Source: Betaproteobacteria bacterium
GTDB lineage: Bacteria; Pseudomonadota; Gammaproteobacteria; Burkholderiales; Rhodocyclaceae
Reading direction: 5' to 3'
Assembly: GCA_020621865.1 (NCBI GenBank)
Contig: JAHRYW010000008.1
Span: forward strand, 58,860 to 122,859
DNA: 64,000 bases
In this document: piece after piece, positions 1 through 8,941 of the stretch
How the letters are laid out: every line of letters begins with the position of its first letter
Position numbering within the stretch: the first letter of the stretch is position 1
Program-made: the position numbers and the translations under genes
The notes under the pieces: generated by a model
Told to the model about the DNA's origin: nothing
Databases searched by the model: none
Seen by the model: the letters and a program-made list of their open reading frames with translations, nothing else

Positions 1-9
1 GTTGGCGGG

Positions 10-293
10 GGCTGCGGAACTCGGCCCTGCGGGCCTCAGACAGTCCTCGCCCTTTTTCCGCCAACGCCTGCGTTGCTCGGCGCCTCCCAAGGGGCCCGGA
101 AAAACATCCGTGGCCAGGCTGGGAAATTTCAAATTTTGGCCTTTTTTAGGCCCGACCGTAGCATTCCAATTCTCTAGCTGCTGTCCGAGTCCGGACGCCT
201 TTCGGGTCCCCCTGAGAGGCGCTGAGCAACGCAGGCGGGCCGGGGGCAGTCGGCGAGGACTGTTTGAGGGGCGCAGCCCCGAGTTCCGCAGCC
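10..293. repeat. Large imperfect inverted repeat (arms about 88 bp)
   Basis: Arm 10-98 is repeated in reverse complement at 206-293. For example GGCTGCGGAACTCGG at 10-24 pairs with 279-293, and CGCCTGCGTTGCTC near 66-79 pairs with the block ending at 237. About 107 bp separate the arms. Both arms can be read as open frames, but the predicted proteins are low-complexity and look spurious. Such paired palindromic units are typical of REP/MITE-like dispersed repeats; no transposase is present. Confidence 0.75.
121..167 (-). repeat. Dispersed A-tract motif, copy A
   Basis: Read on the minus strand, the copy starts GGAATGCTACGGTC, then GGGCCT, A6, GGCC, AAAATTTG. It lies between the arms of the large inverted repeat. 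The same 12-mer core AATGCTACGGTC recurs at 18603 and 46176, with close variants at 2396 and 23337. Confidence 0.65.
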
Positions 294-363
294 GCCCGGC
301 CTGCCGAGTAGCGCAAGGGACCGGCGTAGCCGGCGCCGACCCGGGGGTCGCCTTTTCTTTGGC

Positions 364-393
364 TACTTTCTTTTGGCGAAGCAAAAGAAAGTA
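364..393. repeat. 12-bp perfect palindrome TACTTTCTTTTG / CAAAAGAAAGTA
   Basis: TACTTTCTTTTG (364-375) and CAAAAGAAAGTA (382-393) form a perfect 12-bp stem around the 6-nt loop GCGAAG. It lies 67 bp beyond the ferredoxin stop codon. There is no T-tract after the stem, so a dispersed repeat is more likely than an intrinsic terminator. From memory, similar CAAAAGAAAGTA palindromes are common in beta- and gammaproteobacterial intergenic regions and generate spurious small ORF calls. Confidence 0.6.
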
Positions 394-459
394 CGCCCGC
401 CCTCAAGGCGGAAAGCACGGCTTGAGGCCGCCACCCCGCCTCAGAAGCGGAAAGAAGGC

Positions 460-738
460 TTACGCCGCTTCCCGCCACAATCCAAACTCCTTCAACTTCT
501 CAATCGGAATCCCGGTCAGCGACCCCGGCGGGTTCAAAAACTCCCCGAGTTCATTAACGATGGCCATCTCGATCGGACAGATCGCCGCGCACTGCGGCAC
601 GCTGTGATCGCCCAGGCATTCCGTGCATTTCCCATCGTCGATCAGGAAATGCGGCTTGTCTTCAAAAATCGCGTCGTTCGGGCAGACATCGACGCAGGCC
701 CAGCAATTGACGCAGGATTGGGTGATTTGCAGAGCCAT
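460..738 (-). CDS. 2[4Fe-4S] ferredoxin linked to nifB
   Basis: 92-aa bacterial-type ferredoxin. The first cluster motif is CVNCWACVDVCP (residues 9-20). The second is CTEC, then eight residues, then CAAICP, the extended-loop pattern of nif-associated FdxN-like ferredoxins. Likely role: electron donor for nitrogenase or for NifB cofactor synthesis. The ATG at 738-736 directly abuts the nifB stop codon (739-741), so the two genes are co-transcribed and probably translationally coupled. The C-terminus (GIPIEKLKEFGLWREAA) follows no other domain. Confidence 0.93.
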   Translation of the reverse strand: MALQITQSCVNCWACVDVCPNDAIFEDKPHFLIDDGKCTECLGDHSVPQCAAICPIEMAIVNELGEFLNPPGSLTGIPIEKLKEFGLWREAA

Positions 739-2247
739 TTACGCCACCTTCAGGCTTTCTGCGGCGGGAAGCAGTTTCCCGGTCGCCGCGATTTCCTTAT
801 AAACCGCCATCACGGCGTCCTCGATCGGCTCCATCGCATGTTCGCCGTTCGGCGCGATGCCGGCGGCTTCCAGCTTGCCCCACGGCTCGTAGCCGATCTT
901 CGAGCAGAGCACGACCTCGCAGCCTTCGAGCACGCGGATGTTGCGGTCGAGCAGCGATTCGGTGGCGCCTTCGTCGACCACGTCGCCGTCGCCGCAGGAA
1001 TCCATGCCACCGCAGTAGAGCTCGGTCTTGCGGTGGCTGATGAAGCGCACGCCGTCCGGCGAGGCTTCATAGATCAGGAATTCCTTGGCATGGCCGAAGT
1101 GCTCGGCGACGACGCCGTTCTTGCCGGCCACCGCCATCAGCACCGGGCGCGAACCTTCCGGGATGCCCTCGGCCTTCGGCTTGACGATGCCGCGCTTGGC
1201 ATCGAGCTTTTCGAGGATCTCGTCGTGCACCACCTTGCGGCGGACCATGGCGGCTTCGTAATCGACATCCATGACGTCGATCTTGTCGAGCGTGAACTCG
1301 TCGCCGCGATCCTCGCCCAACAGGCCGACCGCATCGGCGCGGCACTGGCGGCAGTGGCGCATCATCGCCATGTCGCCGGCGCAGGCGTCCTGCAGGTCCT
1401 GCAGCATTTCCGGCGTCGGTTCCGGCTGCTCCATGATGCCGTAGTAGGTGCCGTGCTCAGGCTCGGCGATCAGCGGCATGACGTTGTGCAGGAAGGCGCC
1501 CTTGGCCTTGACGATCTTCGAGACTTCCTTGAGGTGCTCGTCATTGACGCCGGGGATCAGCACGGAATTGACCTTCACCAGGATGCCCCGCTCGGTCAGC
1601 ATCTGCAGGCCCTTCTGCTGCTGCTCGATCAGGATCTTCGCGCCTTCGATGCCGAAGATGCGCTTGTTGTCCCAGTAGATCCACGGGTAGATCTTGGCCC
1701 CGACTTCCGGATCGACGCAGTTGATGGTGATCGTCACGTGATCGATGTTGTGCTTGGCGATTTCGTCGACGTACTGCGGCAGCGAGAGCCCGTTGGTCGA
1801 CACGCACAGCTTGATGTCCGGGGCGCGCGCGGACAGCTGTTCGAAGGTTTCAAAGGTGCGGCCCGGATTGGCCAGGGGGTCTCCTGGGCCGGCGATGCCA
1901 AGGACCGTCATCTGCGGAATCTCGGCGGCGACGGCGAGTACCTTCTTGATCGCCTGGTCCGGCGTCAGCAGCTCGGAGACGACGCCTGGGCGGGATTCGT
2001 TCGAGCAGTCGTACTTGCGGTTGCAGTAATTGCACTGGATGTTGCAGGCCGGTGCGACGGCCACATGCATGCGGGCGAAGTAGTGGTGCGCTTCCTCCGA
2101 ATAGCAGGGGTGGTCCTGGACCTTGGCGCGGATGTGGTCGGGCAGGTGGCTCAGGGCGTCCGGCGCGGTGCCGCAGCCGCTGGAGGAACAGCCGCCGCCT
2201 TCGGCCGCCGGCGCGTTGTTGCTGATGACTGGAAGTTCCACGATCAA
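739..2247 (-). CDS. nifB: Nitrogenase cofactor biosynthesis protein NifB (radical SAM, NifX tail)
   Basis: About 500 aa. The radical-SAM motif CNIQCNYC (CX3CX2C) binds the [4Fe-4S] cluster that cleaves SAM. NifB makes NifB-co, the Fe-S-C precursor of FeMo-co. The C-terminal ~110 residues (from about 385, RPVLMAVAGKNGVVAEHFGH) form a NifX/NafY-type domain, the long NifB architecture. The N-terminus carries a Cys-rich CSSSGCG stretch. The frame opens with TTG at 2247, only 2 nt after GAGGAG. A GTG at 2241 has better spacing (8 nt) and may be the true start. It lies behind a sigma-54 promoter and is followed by a ferredoxin. No nifHDK is present in the window. Confidence 0.96.
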   Translation of the reverse strand: MIVELPVISNNAPAAEGGGCSSSGCGTAPDALSHLPDHIRAKVQDHPCYSEEAHHYFARMHVAVAPACNIQCNYCNRKYDCSNESRPGVVSELLTPDQAIKKVLAVAAEIPQMTVLGIAGPGDPLANPGRTFETFEQLSARAPDIKLCVSTNGLSLPQYVDEIAKHNIDHVTITINCVDPEVGAKIYPWIYWDNKRIFGIEGAKILIEQQQKGLQMLTERGILVKVNSVLIPGVNDEHLKEVSKIVKAKGAFLHNVMPLIAEPEHGTYYGIMEQPEPTPEMLQDLQDACAGDMAMMRHCRQCRADAVGLLGEDRGDEFTLDKIDVMDVDYEAAMVRRKVVHDEILEKLDAKRGIVKPKAEGIPEGSRPVLMAVAGKNGVVAEHFGHAKEFLIYEASPDGVRFISHRKTELYCGGMDSCGDGDVVDEGATESLLDRNIRVLEGCEVVLCSKIGYEPWGKLEAAGIAPNGEHAMEPIEDAVMAVYKEIAATGKLLPAAESLKVA

Positions 2248-2277
2248 GGCTCCTCGAAAACTGTTCGGAGCCTATTC

Positions 2278-2293
2278 AGCAATCGCTGTGCCA
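2278..2293 (-). promoter_or_regulatory. Sigma-54 promoter of nifB
   Basis: On the minus strand the sequence is TGGCACAGCGATTGCT, which matches the TGGCAC-N5-TTGCW consensus with GG and GC at the correct 10-nt separation. It predicts a transcript start about 20 nt upstream of the nifB start codon. Confidence 0.88.
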
Positions 2294-2357
2294 GTGGAAA
2301 AAGTTTATTTAAAACAGGGCGATGCGCTTCTTCGGCAAACCCATTGTCGGGGGCTTT

Positions 2358-2373
2358 GTCGCAAAGCAGACAG
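2358..2373. promoter_or_regulatory. NifA upstream activator site (TGT-N10-ACA)
   Basis: TGT at 2358-2360, ten bases, ACA at 2371-2373. It lies 65 bp upstream of the -24 element of the nifB promoter. TGT-N10-ACA alone occurs by chance about once per 4 kb, but its position in front of a strong sigma-54 promoter makes it credible. Confidence 0.75.
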
Positions 2374-2395
2374 CCTGTCCGCTGCCCTGTGAGCG

Positions 2396-2440
2396 GAATG
2401 CTGCGGTCAATGGCAAAAAAAGGCCAAATTCAAAAAACCG
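2396..2440 (+). repeat. Dispersed A-tract motif, copy G
   Basis: Begins GGAATGCTGCGGTC, then AATGGC, A7, GGCC, AAATTC, A6. It differs from the 12-mer core by one base (A to G). It is located upstream of the nifB activator site in the 390-bp interval between the divergent nifB and P460 genes. The rest of that interval shows no gene. Confidence 0.6.
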
Positions 2441-2637
2441 TCGAGTGCCGCCCGGCTTTGTTCAGGTTATTTCCCGGCCTGGAATCTCTATGCACTCATG
2501 ATTTTCGTTAGCTGAATGCAGCGCTTTTCATGAACGATTCAAAAGATGCAAAACATATACTGGTTTTGCCACTATCGATGGCAAACGGCGGCGGGATTGC
2601 GCTGCCCATACCAATCAAATCGGACGAGGTGACTAAC

Positions 2638-3123
2638 ATGAGAAAGATCACGGCAGCAGTTTTTACCGTCGGCATCCTGGCCTCCGCAATGGGCGCCTTC
2701 GCGGCGCAGGACACCAGCGACATTGCCTTCCCCGAAGGCTATCGCAGCTGGTACCACCATCATTCGACCGTCAACCAGACCGGCCACGATCCGGCTGGCA
2801 ATGTCGGCATCCAACACGTCTATGCCAATCCGGCCGCCGTTGAAGGCCTGAAGACCGGCAAATTCGCCAAGGGTGCCACCTTCGCCGTAGACCGCTTTGC
2901 CTACGTGGAAAAGGACAACCATGTGATGGAGCAGGGCGCTCGCAAGGTGGTTGCCGTGATGGTCAAGGACGACGAGCGTTACCCGGAAACCGGCGGCTGG
3001 GGCTTCCAGGGCTTCAAGGGCGGCGACCCCAAGGTCAAGGCCGTCAAGGATGGCGGAACGGCCTGCTTCACCTGCCATATCCCGCACGCCGACAACAATT
3101 ACCTGTTCACTCGCGGCCAGTAA
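2638..3123 (+). CDS. Cytochrome P460-family monoheme protein, exported
   Basis: 161 aa from the ATG at 2638, preceded by GAGG at 8-nt spacing; an in-frame ATG further upstream lacks support. Residues 1-22 form a signal peptide ending AFAA. The body (FPEGYRSWYHHHSTV...) is P460-like, and a single heme-attachment motif CFTCH lies near the C-terminus. Family members are periplasmic c-type cytochromes, some handling hydroxylamine or NO and many uncharacterised. Monocistronic and divergent from nifB. The specific reaction cannot be assigned from sequence. Confidence 0.8.
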   Translation: MRKITAAVFTVGILASAMGAFAAQDTSDIAFPEGYRSWYHHHSTVNQTGHDPAGNVGIQHVYANPAAVEGLKTGKFAKGATFAVDRFAYVEKDNHVMEQGARKVVAVMVKDDERYPETGGWGFQGFKGGDPKVKAVKDGGTACFTCHIPHADNNYLFTRGQ

Positions 3124-3152
3124 GCCCGGCCTGGCCTTTATCCAGCAGCTGT

Positions 3153-3187
3153 CGCCCGACCGAGCCGCGAATCGGCTTGGTCGGGCG
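3153..3187. terminator. Hairpin between convergent genes
   Basis: CGCCCGACCGAGCCG (3153-3167) pairs with CGGCTTGGTCGGGCG (3173-3187) with one G-T pair and a short loop. It lies between the convergent P460 and MaoC genes. No clear T-tract, so termination is inferred from position and stem strength. Confidence 0.55.
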
Positions 3188-3211
3188 CCCCTTGGGGATC
3201 GGGGTGGCCGT

Positions 3212-4069
3212 TCAAGTTTCCCAAGTGCCGCGCAGGGCAATCTTTTTGGGCTCTGTCAGCCGCACTCCGTAGCACCCTCGCCCGCTATCGGCGGATTCGA
3301 TGCCGCAGATGGCCTGCGCCGGCAGCGGAACGGGCCGCCGGAAATCGGCGCTGATCGCCGCCAGCGGCCGGCCGCCCTGGTTTTCGATCTGGGCGGCGAC
3401 GCGCCCGACCGAATACATGCCGTGGGCGATGGCGCTCTGCAAGCCGAACAGTCGGGCCAGCGGTGCGGTCAGGTGGATCGGGTTGTAATCCCCGGAGAGC
3501 CTGGCGTAGCGCCGGATCGCCGCCTGGTCGACGGTCCACTCGGCGCATCGGTACGAGTCGCCAAAACTCTCCGCTTCACCCGCGCCGGCCGGCCGGGGGA
3601 GCTTCCTGGCCGCTACCCGGTAGGTGCTGGTGCAGGAAACGACGGGCTGGCCGGACTGGCCGATGATCACCTCGAAGGTGATTTCCGGGGTATGGTCGGC
3701 GCTGCGGGAGAACTGCACGGCGACATCGATGGTCAGCGGCAAAGTCGCCTGGACGACAGCGTGCCGGCGTAGCACATTGCGGCGGTGGATCAGGCCGGGG
3801 AGCGGGTAGGGAAAACGCCGATCGAGCATCAACGCCAGCTGGGCGCGCTGGGCCGGCAGATAAAAGTAGCTCAGCGGGATGCCAGGCAGGCGGAAATCAA
3901 AGAAATCCCGGTAGCCGGCGAGCCGGGTCGGGTCGATGCCGGTGACTGCGAAACGGGCGGTGAAGACGCTATCGGGCAGGGCCGGCGGCGGGCGGCACAG
4001 GATGGTCATTAATCCGCCGAATAGCAGGCCGGGCAAGGCGGGCAGCGGAGCGACCGGATCGAAATTCAC
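3212..4069 (-). CDS. MaoC-like double-hotdog acyl dehydratase
   Basis: 285 aa from a GTG at 4069 that overlaps the preceding stop (GTGA), which indicates translational coupling; a longer in-frame extension runs inside the upstream hydrolase gene and is unlikely. The C-terminal half carries the hydratase-2-like motif YARLSGDYNPIHL and AIAHGMYSVGRV, typical of MaoC/(R)-enoyl-CoA hydratases. The N-terminal half is a degenerate hotdog. Predicted role: hydration or dehydration of an acyl thioester; substrate unknown. Third gene of an operon with an alpha/beta hydrolase and an M14 peptidase. Confidence 0.82.
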   Translation of the reverse strand: MNFDPVAPLPALPGLLFGGLMTILCRPPPALPDSVFTARFAVTGIDPTRLAGYRDFFDFRLPGIPLSYFYLPAQRAQLALMLDRRFPYPLPGLIHRRNVLRRHAVVQATLPLTIDVAVQFSRSADHTPEITFEVIIGQSGQPVVSCTSTYRVAARKLPRPAGAGEAESFGDSYRCAEWTVDQAAIRRYARLSGDYNPIHLTAPLARLFGLQSAIAHGMYSVGRVAAQIENQGGRPLAAISADFRRPVPLPAQAICGIESADSGRGCYGVRLTEPKKIALRGTWET

Positions 4070-4824
4070 GGCGTCGGCAGCTGGCGGGACCACAGTGCAA
4101 GCTGCCCGGCGACCCAGGCGCCATCGTCGAGTGGCAGATCGTGTCCGGCCGTCGGGTGTTCGACGCAGGCGGCCTGCCAGTGCCCGGCGAGGCGCCGGGA
4201 ACACTGCGGATCGACCAGTCGATCGCCGGCACTGGCGAGGATCAGCAGTGGCGGCTGCGGTTGGCGCCGTGGCGCCCGATAGACTGCGGCGGCCAGCAAC
4301 TGGCGCAGGGCATTGCCCGCCGAGACCGGGTTATCTCGTGCATAAGCCGCCCATTCGGCCTGTTTTTCCGGGCGATCCGGCTGGCTGCTGGTCAGTCGCA
4401 GGATGGTCTTTTCCCGGCGCGCCGCATCGTTGCCGGGCAGCAGCATGGCCAGCAGCGGCAGATAGTTGCGCGGCCGGAGGCGGTGGTAAAAAGGGCTGAA
4501 GGGACGCAGGCTGGTGTTGATCAGCACGCAGCCGGCGACCTCTGCCGGGTAACGGTCGGCCCAGGCCACGGCGACCATGGCGCCGAGCGACATGGCGAGC
4601 AGGAAATAGGGCGGGGCCAGGCCGCGCTCGCGCAGTTGGGCGCGGCAGTCTTCCGCCATCGCCAATACCTGCGACGGGCTTTCCCGGTCGTTCAGGCGGC
4701 CGTTGCCCGGCAGATCGATCAGGCAGATCTCGGCATCACCCAGGTGCTGGCGCAGGATGTCGCGGAAGTCGCCCCAGTGGCGGCTGTCACGGGTCAGGCC
4801 GCGGAGCAGGACCCAGGTGCTCAC
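4066..4824 (-). CDS. Alpha/beta hydrolase
   Basis: 252 aa. Nucleophile elbow AMSLGAM (Ala instead of the first Gly of GxSxG), acid SAGDRLVDP, and catalytic His in TAGHDLPLDDG near the C-terminus give a complete Ser-Asp-His triad. The N-terminal oxyanion region is WVLLRGLTRDSRHWGDF. Probably a cytosolic esterase or thioesterase; substrate unknown. Its start overlaps the M14 peptidase stop (ATGA at 4824-4821) and its stop overlaps the MaoC start, so the three genes are tightly coupled. Confidence 0.87.
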   Translation of the reverse strand: MSTWVLLRGLTRDSRHWGDFRDILRQHLGDAEICLIDLPGNGRLNDRESPSQVLAMAEDCRAQLRERGLAPPYFLLAMSLGAMVAVAWADRYPAEVAGCVLINTSLRPFSPFYHRLRPRNYLPLLAMLLPGNDAARREKTILRLTSSQPDRPEKQAEWAAYARDNPVSAGNALRQLLAAAVYRAPRRQPQPPLLILASAGDRLVDPQCSRRLAGHWQAACVEHPTAGHDLPLDDGAWVAGQLALWSRQLPTP

Positions 4825-5846
4825 TGAGCCGATGTCCAGTACCAGTGTTGCATCGCCCGCTGGCGGAACTCTTCCCGCCGCTCAGCCCCGGGAATCCACA
4901 GCCGGTAACCGCAAGCCGCCCGGACGAGAAAGTCGAGCCAATAGACATGCCGGCGCAAGACCCGTTGCTCGCGGTGTTCGATCAGCGGATTGAAGATGCC
5001 GTGGCGGGAAAAGAGTTGCCGGGGATTCTTCTTCACCCACAACCACGAGCCCATTTCCAGCGTCAGCGGCAGGAAAATCCGCTCCGGCACGGCGCACGAG
5101 GCCTGGTACAGGTAGTCCCAAAGGTCGCCGTGGGCCATGTATTGCCGGCTTTGCGGTTCGAAGACATAGCGGTGATTGGGATGGGTCTGGTCGTAGATTT
5201 CCTTCAAGGCATGAATCTCGGGCAGATGGGCGAACGGCTGGGCGGTGTACGCATAGGGAAACCAGATGCGGTCGTTGATGCCGAAACCCGAATGGCAATC
5301 GATGGAGATGGCGAAGCGGCGTGCGAAAAGCTCCTTTTCAACAACCGCGCAAACGGCTTCGTTCTCCCGTTCCATAGCGCCGTTCAACGGCCCCCGATAC
5401 CAGGGCAGGCGGGCGCTGATGCGTTGTCCGCCGAACATGAAGGGAACCCTTTCCCGGGACTCCAGCGGCGCGTTGCGCATCAGGTCTACCCCATTCGGAT
5501 TGGCCCGCGTGCCGCGCCACATCCCGCCCGGATTGACGATAGGCATGAAGACTAGGCGAACCGATTCGAGTTGTTGGTGCAGCACGCTATCCCAGCGCAG
5601 GCGCCGGACCAGGCTACCCAGATAGGCGAGGACGACGGCCGTGCCTATCCTCTCCAGGCCGTGGAAGCCCCCGAAAAAGCCGACGGCCGGCACGGCCGGG
5701 TCGGGATTGCCGAGAGTGATGACATGGACCGGGAAACTTTGCCGGCCGACAGCGACTTCGCAGGCGAGTTGGGTCTCAAGCTGGCTCCCGCCATCGCGGA
5801 TGATGGCCTCCAGTTCGAGCAGTTTATTGAAGTCCGAGCGAGCCAT
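4821..5846 (-). CDS. M14-family zinc carboxypeptidase-like protein
   Basis: 341 aa. Zinc and catalytic motifs are in order: GGFHGLE (HxxE, about residue 58), NPGGMWRGTRANPNGVDL, DCHSGFG (second His ligand, about residue 187) and LTLEMGSW (catalytic Glu). It lacks an obvious signal peptide, so it is probably cytoplasmic. First gene of the M14-hydrolase-MaoC operon. In this family substrates range from peptides to small amide conjugates. The company of a hydrolase and an acyl dehydratase suggests a small-molecule acyl or amide pathway (inference). Confidence 0.85.
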   Translation of the reverse strand: MARSDFNKLLELEAIIRDGGSQLETQLACEVAVGRQSFPVHVITLGNPDPAVPAVGFFGGFHGLERIGTAVVLAYLGSLVRRLRWDSVLHQQLESVRLVFMPIVNPGGMWRGTRANPNGVDLMRNAPLESRERVPFMFGGQRISARLPWYRGPLNGAMERENEAVCAVVEKELFARRFAISIDCHSGFGINDRIWFPYAYTAQPFAHLPEIHALKEIYDQTHPNHRYVFEPQSRQYMAHGDLWDYLYQASCAVPERIFLPLTLEMGSWLWVKKNPRQLFSRHGIFNPLIEHREQRVLRRHVYWLDFLVRAACGYRLWIPGAERREEFRQRAMQHWYWTSAQ

Positions 5847-6080
5847 CGATCACGATTCCGGATCACCTTGGAAAAATAAGCCGGGCAGCGGCTGGAAGAA
5901 CAGGCTGCACCGGTAATGGACGTGAAATGCGCCCTTAACATTGGCTGGCTATATTATTTCCCAGGGTGTTTGCCCGAAGATGAAATTTTCATGACAAAAC
6001 GCCGATCGGAGAGCGCCTGGAACCCGGCCGGCCTAGCCTTTGATTCGCCCCGGATGATTTACCGAGCCAATACACGCCAA

Positions 6081-6197
6081 ATGTCGATGAACATTCGAAA
6101 ATTACTGACCCATCCCGTCCTTGCGCTGGGCAGCACGGTGATCTGGGGGCTGATCGAATTCGTGGCCTTGAACCGGCTACGCCGCAACGAGCGCTGA
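6081..6197 (+). CDS. Possible small single-span membrane protein
   Basis: 38 aa from the ATG at 6081 (or 36 aa from 6087). It has a hydrophobic span (PVLALGSTVIWGLIEFVAL) followed by a basic tail NRLRRNER, the usual positive-inside arrangement. No good Shine-Dalgarno is visible, and an in-frame ATG at 5991 would add a non-hydrophobic leader. I do not recognise a family. The call rests only on the membrane-segment pattern. Confidence 0.4.
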   Translation: MSMNIRKLLTHPVLALGSTVIWGLIEFVALNRLRRNER

Positions 6198-6207
6198 ACC
6201 GGTTCAG

Positions 6208-6609
6208 CTATTCGCCGCCCTGACGCCCCGCCTTGATCGCCGAGCGTCGGGCCTTTTGCTCCAGTCGCCGCCTGACCGAACCTTGCGTCGGCTTGGTCGG
6301 CCGCCGCTTGCGGGCCACGGTCGCCACGCTGGCGACCAGCAATTCCAGCCGCCGCAGCGCCTCGGCGCGGTTCTTCTCCAGGCTGCGAAACTCCTGCGCC
6401 TTGATCACCACCACGCCATCCTTGCTGATCCGCTGATCGCCCAGCTTGAGCAGGCGCTCGCGGATATCCTCGGGCAGCGACGAATTCCTGATGTCAAAGC
6501 GTAGATGCACCGCGTTCGACACCTTGTTGACGTTCTGCCCGCCCGCTCCCTGGGCGCGGATGGCGGTGATTTCGATTTCGTCGGGCGGGATGTTGAAGGC
6601 AGGGGGCAT
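6208..6609 (-). CDS. arfB: Alternative ribosome-rescue factor ArfB (YaeJ-type)
   Basis: 133 aa from the ATG at 6609 ([20 protein letters not shown]); longer in-frame starts lack family support. It contains the peptidyl-tRNA hydrolysis motif GGQ ([10 protein letters not shown]) of class-I release factors and the basic C-terminal tail ([15 protein letters not shown]) that enters the empty mRNA channel of stalled ribosomes. Length fits ArfB (about 140 aa). Stand-alone gene, unrelated to its neighbours. Confidence 0.93.
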   Translation of the reverse strand: MPPAFNIPPDEIEITAIRAQGAGGQNVNKVSNAVHLRFDIRNSSLPEDIRERLLKLGDQRISKDGVVVIKAQEFRSLEKNRAEALRRLELLVASVATVARKRRPTKPTQGSVRRRLEQKARRSAIKAGRQGGE

Positions 6610-6724
6610 CGGAGCAGGGGGAGCGCAAGTGATCACGAAGTTTACGCCATGTGCCCTCAAGCGCGGCGTTTGCCATCAGAAGTCGGCAGCGGTTAGCCGA
6701 GCAGCAGTGGCCGCTCGTGTCTGA

Positions 6725-8941
6725 TCAGTTAGTTTTCGGCGGCGCGCCGTCGTTGCTGCGGTTTTCCTTTTGCAGCCAGCGCAGCAGTGTCTCGAACACA
6801 ACATCCGGTTCATAGGGTTTGGCGATAAAGTCGTCCATTCCAGCTGCCAGGCAGTTCGCTTGGTCATCTGAGAAGGAGTTTGCAGTCATCGCGATGACGA
6901 CCACATCGCCCTTGCCGGGCAGCGAACGAATCCTGCGAGTTGCCTCCAAGCCATCCACCTTCGGCATCTGCACGTCCATCAGGATGAGCCGGTAGTCGGT
7001 TTGCGCCACCTTTGCCAGCGCCTCCTCGCCGTCGCAGGCCATTTCGGCCACCAACCCGACCTCTTCAAGCAAACAATTAATCAGCGTCTGATTGATGGCG
7101 TCGTCTTCCACCACAAGCACCTTGCTGCCGCGGAAATCCTGCCTCAGCTGCGCTTCCGTGGACGGGGTGACAAGTACAGGCAATTCCGGAGCGATATCCG
7201 CACCTCTTCCCAGGCGGGCGGTCAGCCAGAAGGTGCTGCCTTGCCCTGGCGCACTTTCCACGCCCACCTCACCCCCCATGAGGTGGGCGATGCGACGGGT
7301 AATTGCCAATCCCAGACCGCTCCCCTGGAATCTCCGGCTGATGGTGCCATCAGCCTGCTCGAAGGCTTCAAAGACGCGGGACTTTTGCTCTTCCGACATC
7401 CCGATTCCGGTGTCGCTGACCTCGAAGCGCAGGATATAACCCGCCGTCGTTTCCTCAAGCAGTCGGCAACGAAGGGTGATGCAACCTCGCTCCGTGAATT
7501 TGACGGCGTTGCCCAGATAATTGATCAACGCTTGCTCCAGGCGCCCCTTGTCGCCGCGCAGGGAAAGTCCGTAGACGTCACAGTCGGTCAACTGCTCAAG
7601 CCCACGGGATTGGGCACGGTTGCCAATAATCGTCCAGACTTCCTGAATCAGGTCGTCGAGAGAAAAATCCAATTCGGTCAATTCGATCTTGCCTGCTTCG
7701 ATCTTGGAATAGTCAAGAATGTCGTTGATGACCGTCAGCAGAAATTGGCCCGAAGTCTGGATATCATCGAGATAGCTGGCCTGCCTTGTATCCAAAGGTG
7801 TTCGGCGCAATAGTTGGGCCATGCCGAGGACGCCGTTCATCGGTGTGCGGATCTCGTGGCTCATCGTCGCCAGGAACGTGCTCTTGGCCAAGTTGGCGGA
7901 TTCAGCCTTCTCCTTGGCGACCTGCAGTTCTGCGGTACGCTCCTTGACTTGTTTCTCCAGTTGCTCGCTATGCGTCTGGAGTTGTTTCGCCATCGCTTCC
8001 AACTGCGTGATTTGGCGCCAGATGATGATTGCCGCTATCACCAGCAGAACAATACCCAGTACGGCCAGGGCGATAAATTGCCGCAGGTGCGTATGCCAAT
8101 CGGCGAGGACCTCGTCTTGCCTGACGGCGGTCACAATACGCAATTCGTCGTAGCCCTCGACCGAGGCGACGGTCAGGATGTATTCGTTCCCCAATAGCCG
8201 CATTTCCGGGGGGATTTCCCGGAGATCGGCGATGGCGCCTTCCGGAATCAGCGACTGTATCTTCTCGATGGATGCCTTGCCTGACGGATTGTCTCGGCAG
8301 CGTGCAATGACCTCGCCGGCGCGATTCACCAGGGCGCCCACCAGAGAGTGATAATTCATCAGCGACTGGCAGTGGCCTTCGAAATAATTCGTTTCCATCG
8401 CGCCAAACAAGATACCCGCGAAGCTTCCATCCGGGGAATCAAGCCGGCGGATATGTGCATAGACTAGCTTGCCCGTATTTCGACCAAGATAAGGGCCAAA
8501 ACGCACCCTCTCCGCGCCGGCCATAAAATCACTCCAGTAGGGGCGGTCGGTCACGTTGACGGGTTTGAACTCGGGCGCAAAACTGACATGGCGCTGGTTG
8601 CCCTGAGCATCGTAAATCAACAGGTGCCTCAGTTGCGGTAGCCGGATCTTCAAGCGCCCCTGAAGAAACTGATAGCCCACCTGGGAACTCGACCAGTTCC
8701 ACCACGACACAGACTTGAGGTCAGCTTGAATATCGTCGAGCAGGACATCGACTCCGTCCATCGAACGGGCGACGAGTTCGGCGATTCCGCGCGTCAGTCG
8801 CGCGTTCTTGTCGCTCCATTCGTCGAGGGTGCGCTGCCTCTCGGAATGGAGGTTGAACACTATCCCCGTCAGGATCGCCAATGAGGCCAGCGCCGCAAAG
8901 GCAAATCCCAGCAACGTTAAACGCCTCCTGCGGTCCTGCAT
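6725..8941 (-). CDS. Membrane hybrid sensor histidine kinase with receiver domain
   Basis: 738 aa from the ATG at 8941, chosen because GGAGG lies 7 nt upstream. Order: transmembrane span (about 10-30), periplasmic sensor of about 270 residues (double-Cache-like size), second span ([17 protein letters not shown]), coiled coil, HisKA with phospho-His in [11 protein letters not shown], HATPase ([27 protein letters not shown]), and a C-terminal REC domain with phospho-acceptor Asp in ILMDVQMP. No separate output regulator or HPt lies next to it, so phosphotransfer goes to an unlinked partner. Ligand unknown. Confidence 0.92.
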   Translation of the reverse strand: MQDRRRRLTLLGFAFAALASLAILTGIVFNLHSERQRTLDEWSDKNARLTRGIAELVARSMDGVDVLLDDIQADLKSVSWWNWSSSQVGYQFLQGRLKIRLPQLRHLLIYDAQGNQRHVSFAPEFKPVNVTDRPYWSDFMAGAERVRFGPYLGRNTGKLVYAHIRRLDSPDGSFAGILFGAMETNYFEGHCQSLMNYHSLVGALVNRAGEVIARCRDNPSGKASIEKIQSLIPEGAIADLREIPPEMRLLGNEYILTVASVEGYDELRIVTAVRQDEVLADWHTHLRQFIALAVLGIVLLVIAAIIIWRQITQLEAMAKQLQTHSEQLEKQVKERTAELQVAKEKAESANLAKSTFLATMSHEIRTPMNGVLGMAQLLRRTPLDTRQASYLDDIQTSGQFLLTVINDILDYSKIEAGKIELTELDFSLDDLIQEVWTIIGNRAQSRGLEQLTDCDVYGLSLRGDKGRLEQALINYLGNAVKFTERGCITLRCRLLEETTAGYILRFEVSDTGIGMSEEQKSRVFEAFEQADGTISRRFQGSGLGLAITRRIAHLMGGEVGVESAPGQGSTFWLTARLGRGADIAPELPVLVTPSTEAQLRQDFRGSKVLVVEDDAINQTLINCLLEEVGLVAEMACDGEEALAKVAQTDYRLILMDVQMPKVDGLEATRRIRSLPGKGDVVVIAMTANSFSDDQANCLAAGMDDFIAKPYEPDVVFETLLRWLQKENRSNDGAPPKTN

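Noticed and set aside
146-478. Small minus-strand ORF in the left-edge repeats
   Set aside because: Encodes repeat-derived sequence (SFASPKESSQRKGDP type), which is a common spurious ORF in repeat elements.
373-2511. Long open frame antisense to nifB (about 712 codons)
   Set aside because: It mirrors nifB codon structure, is Ala/Val/Asp-rich without motifs, and has no RBS. High GC creates such shadows.
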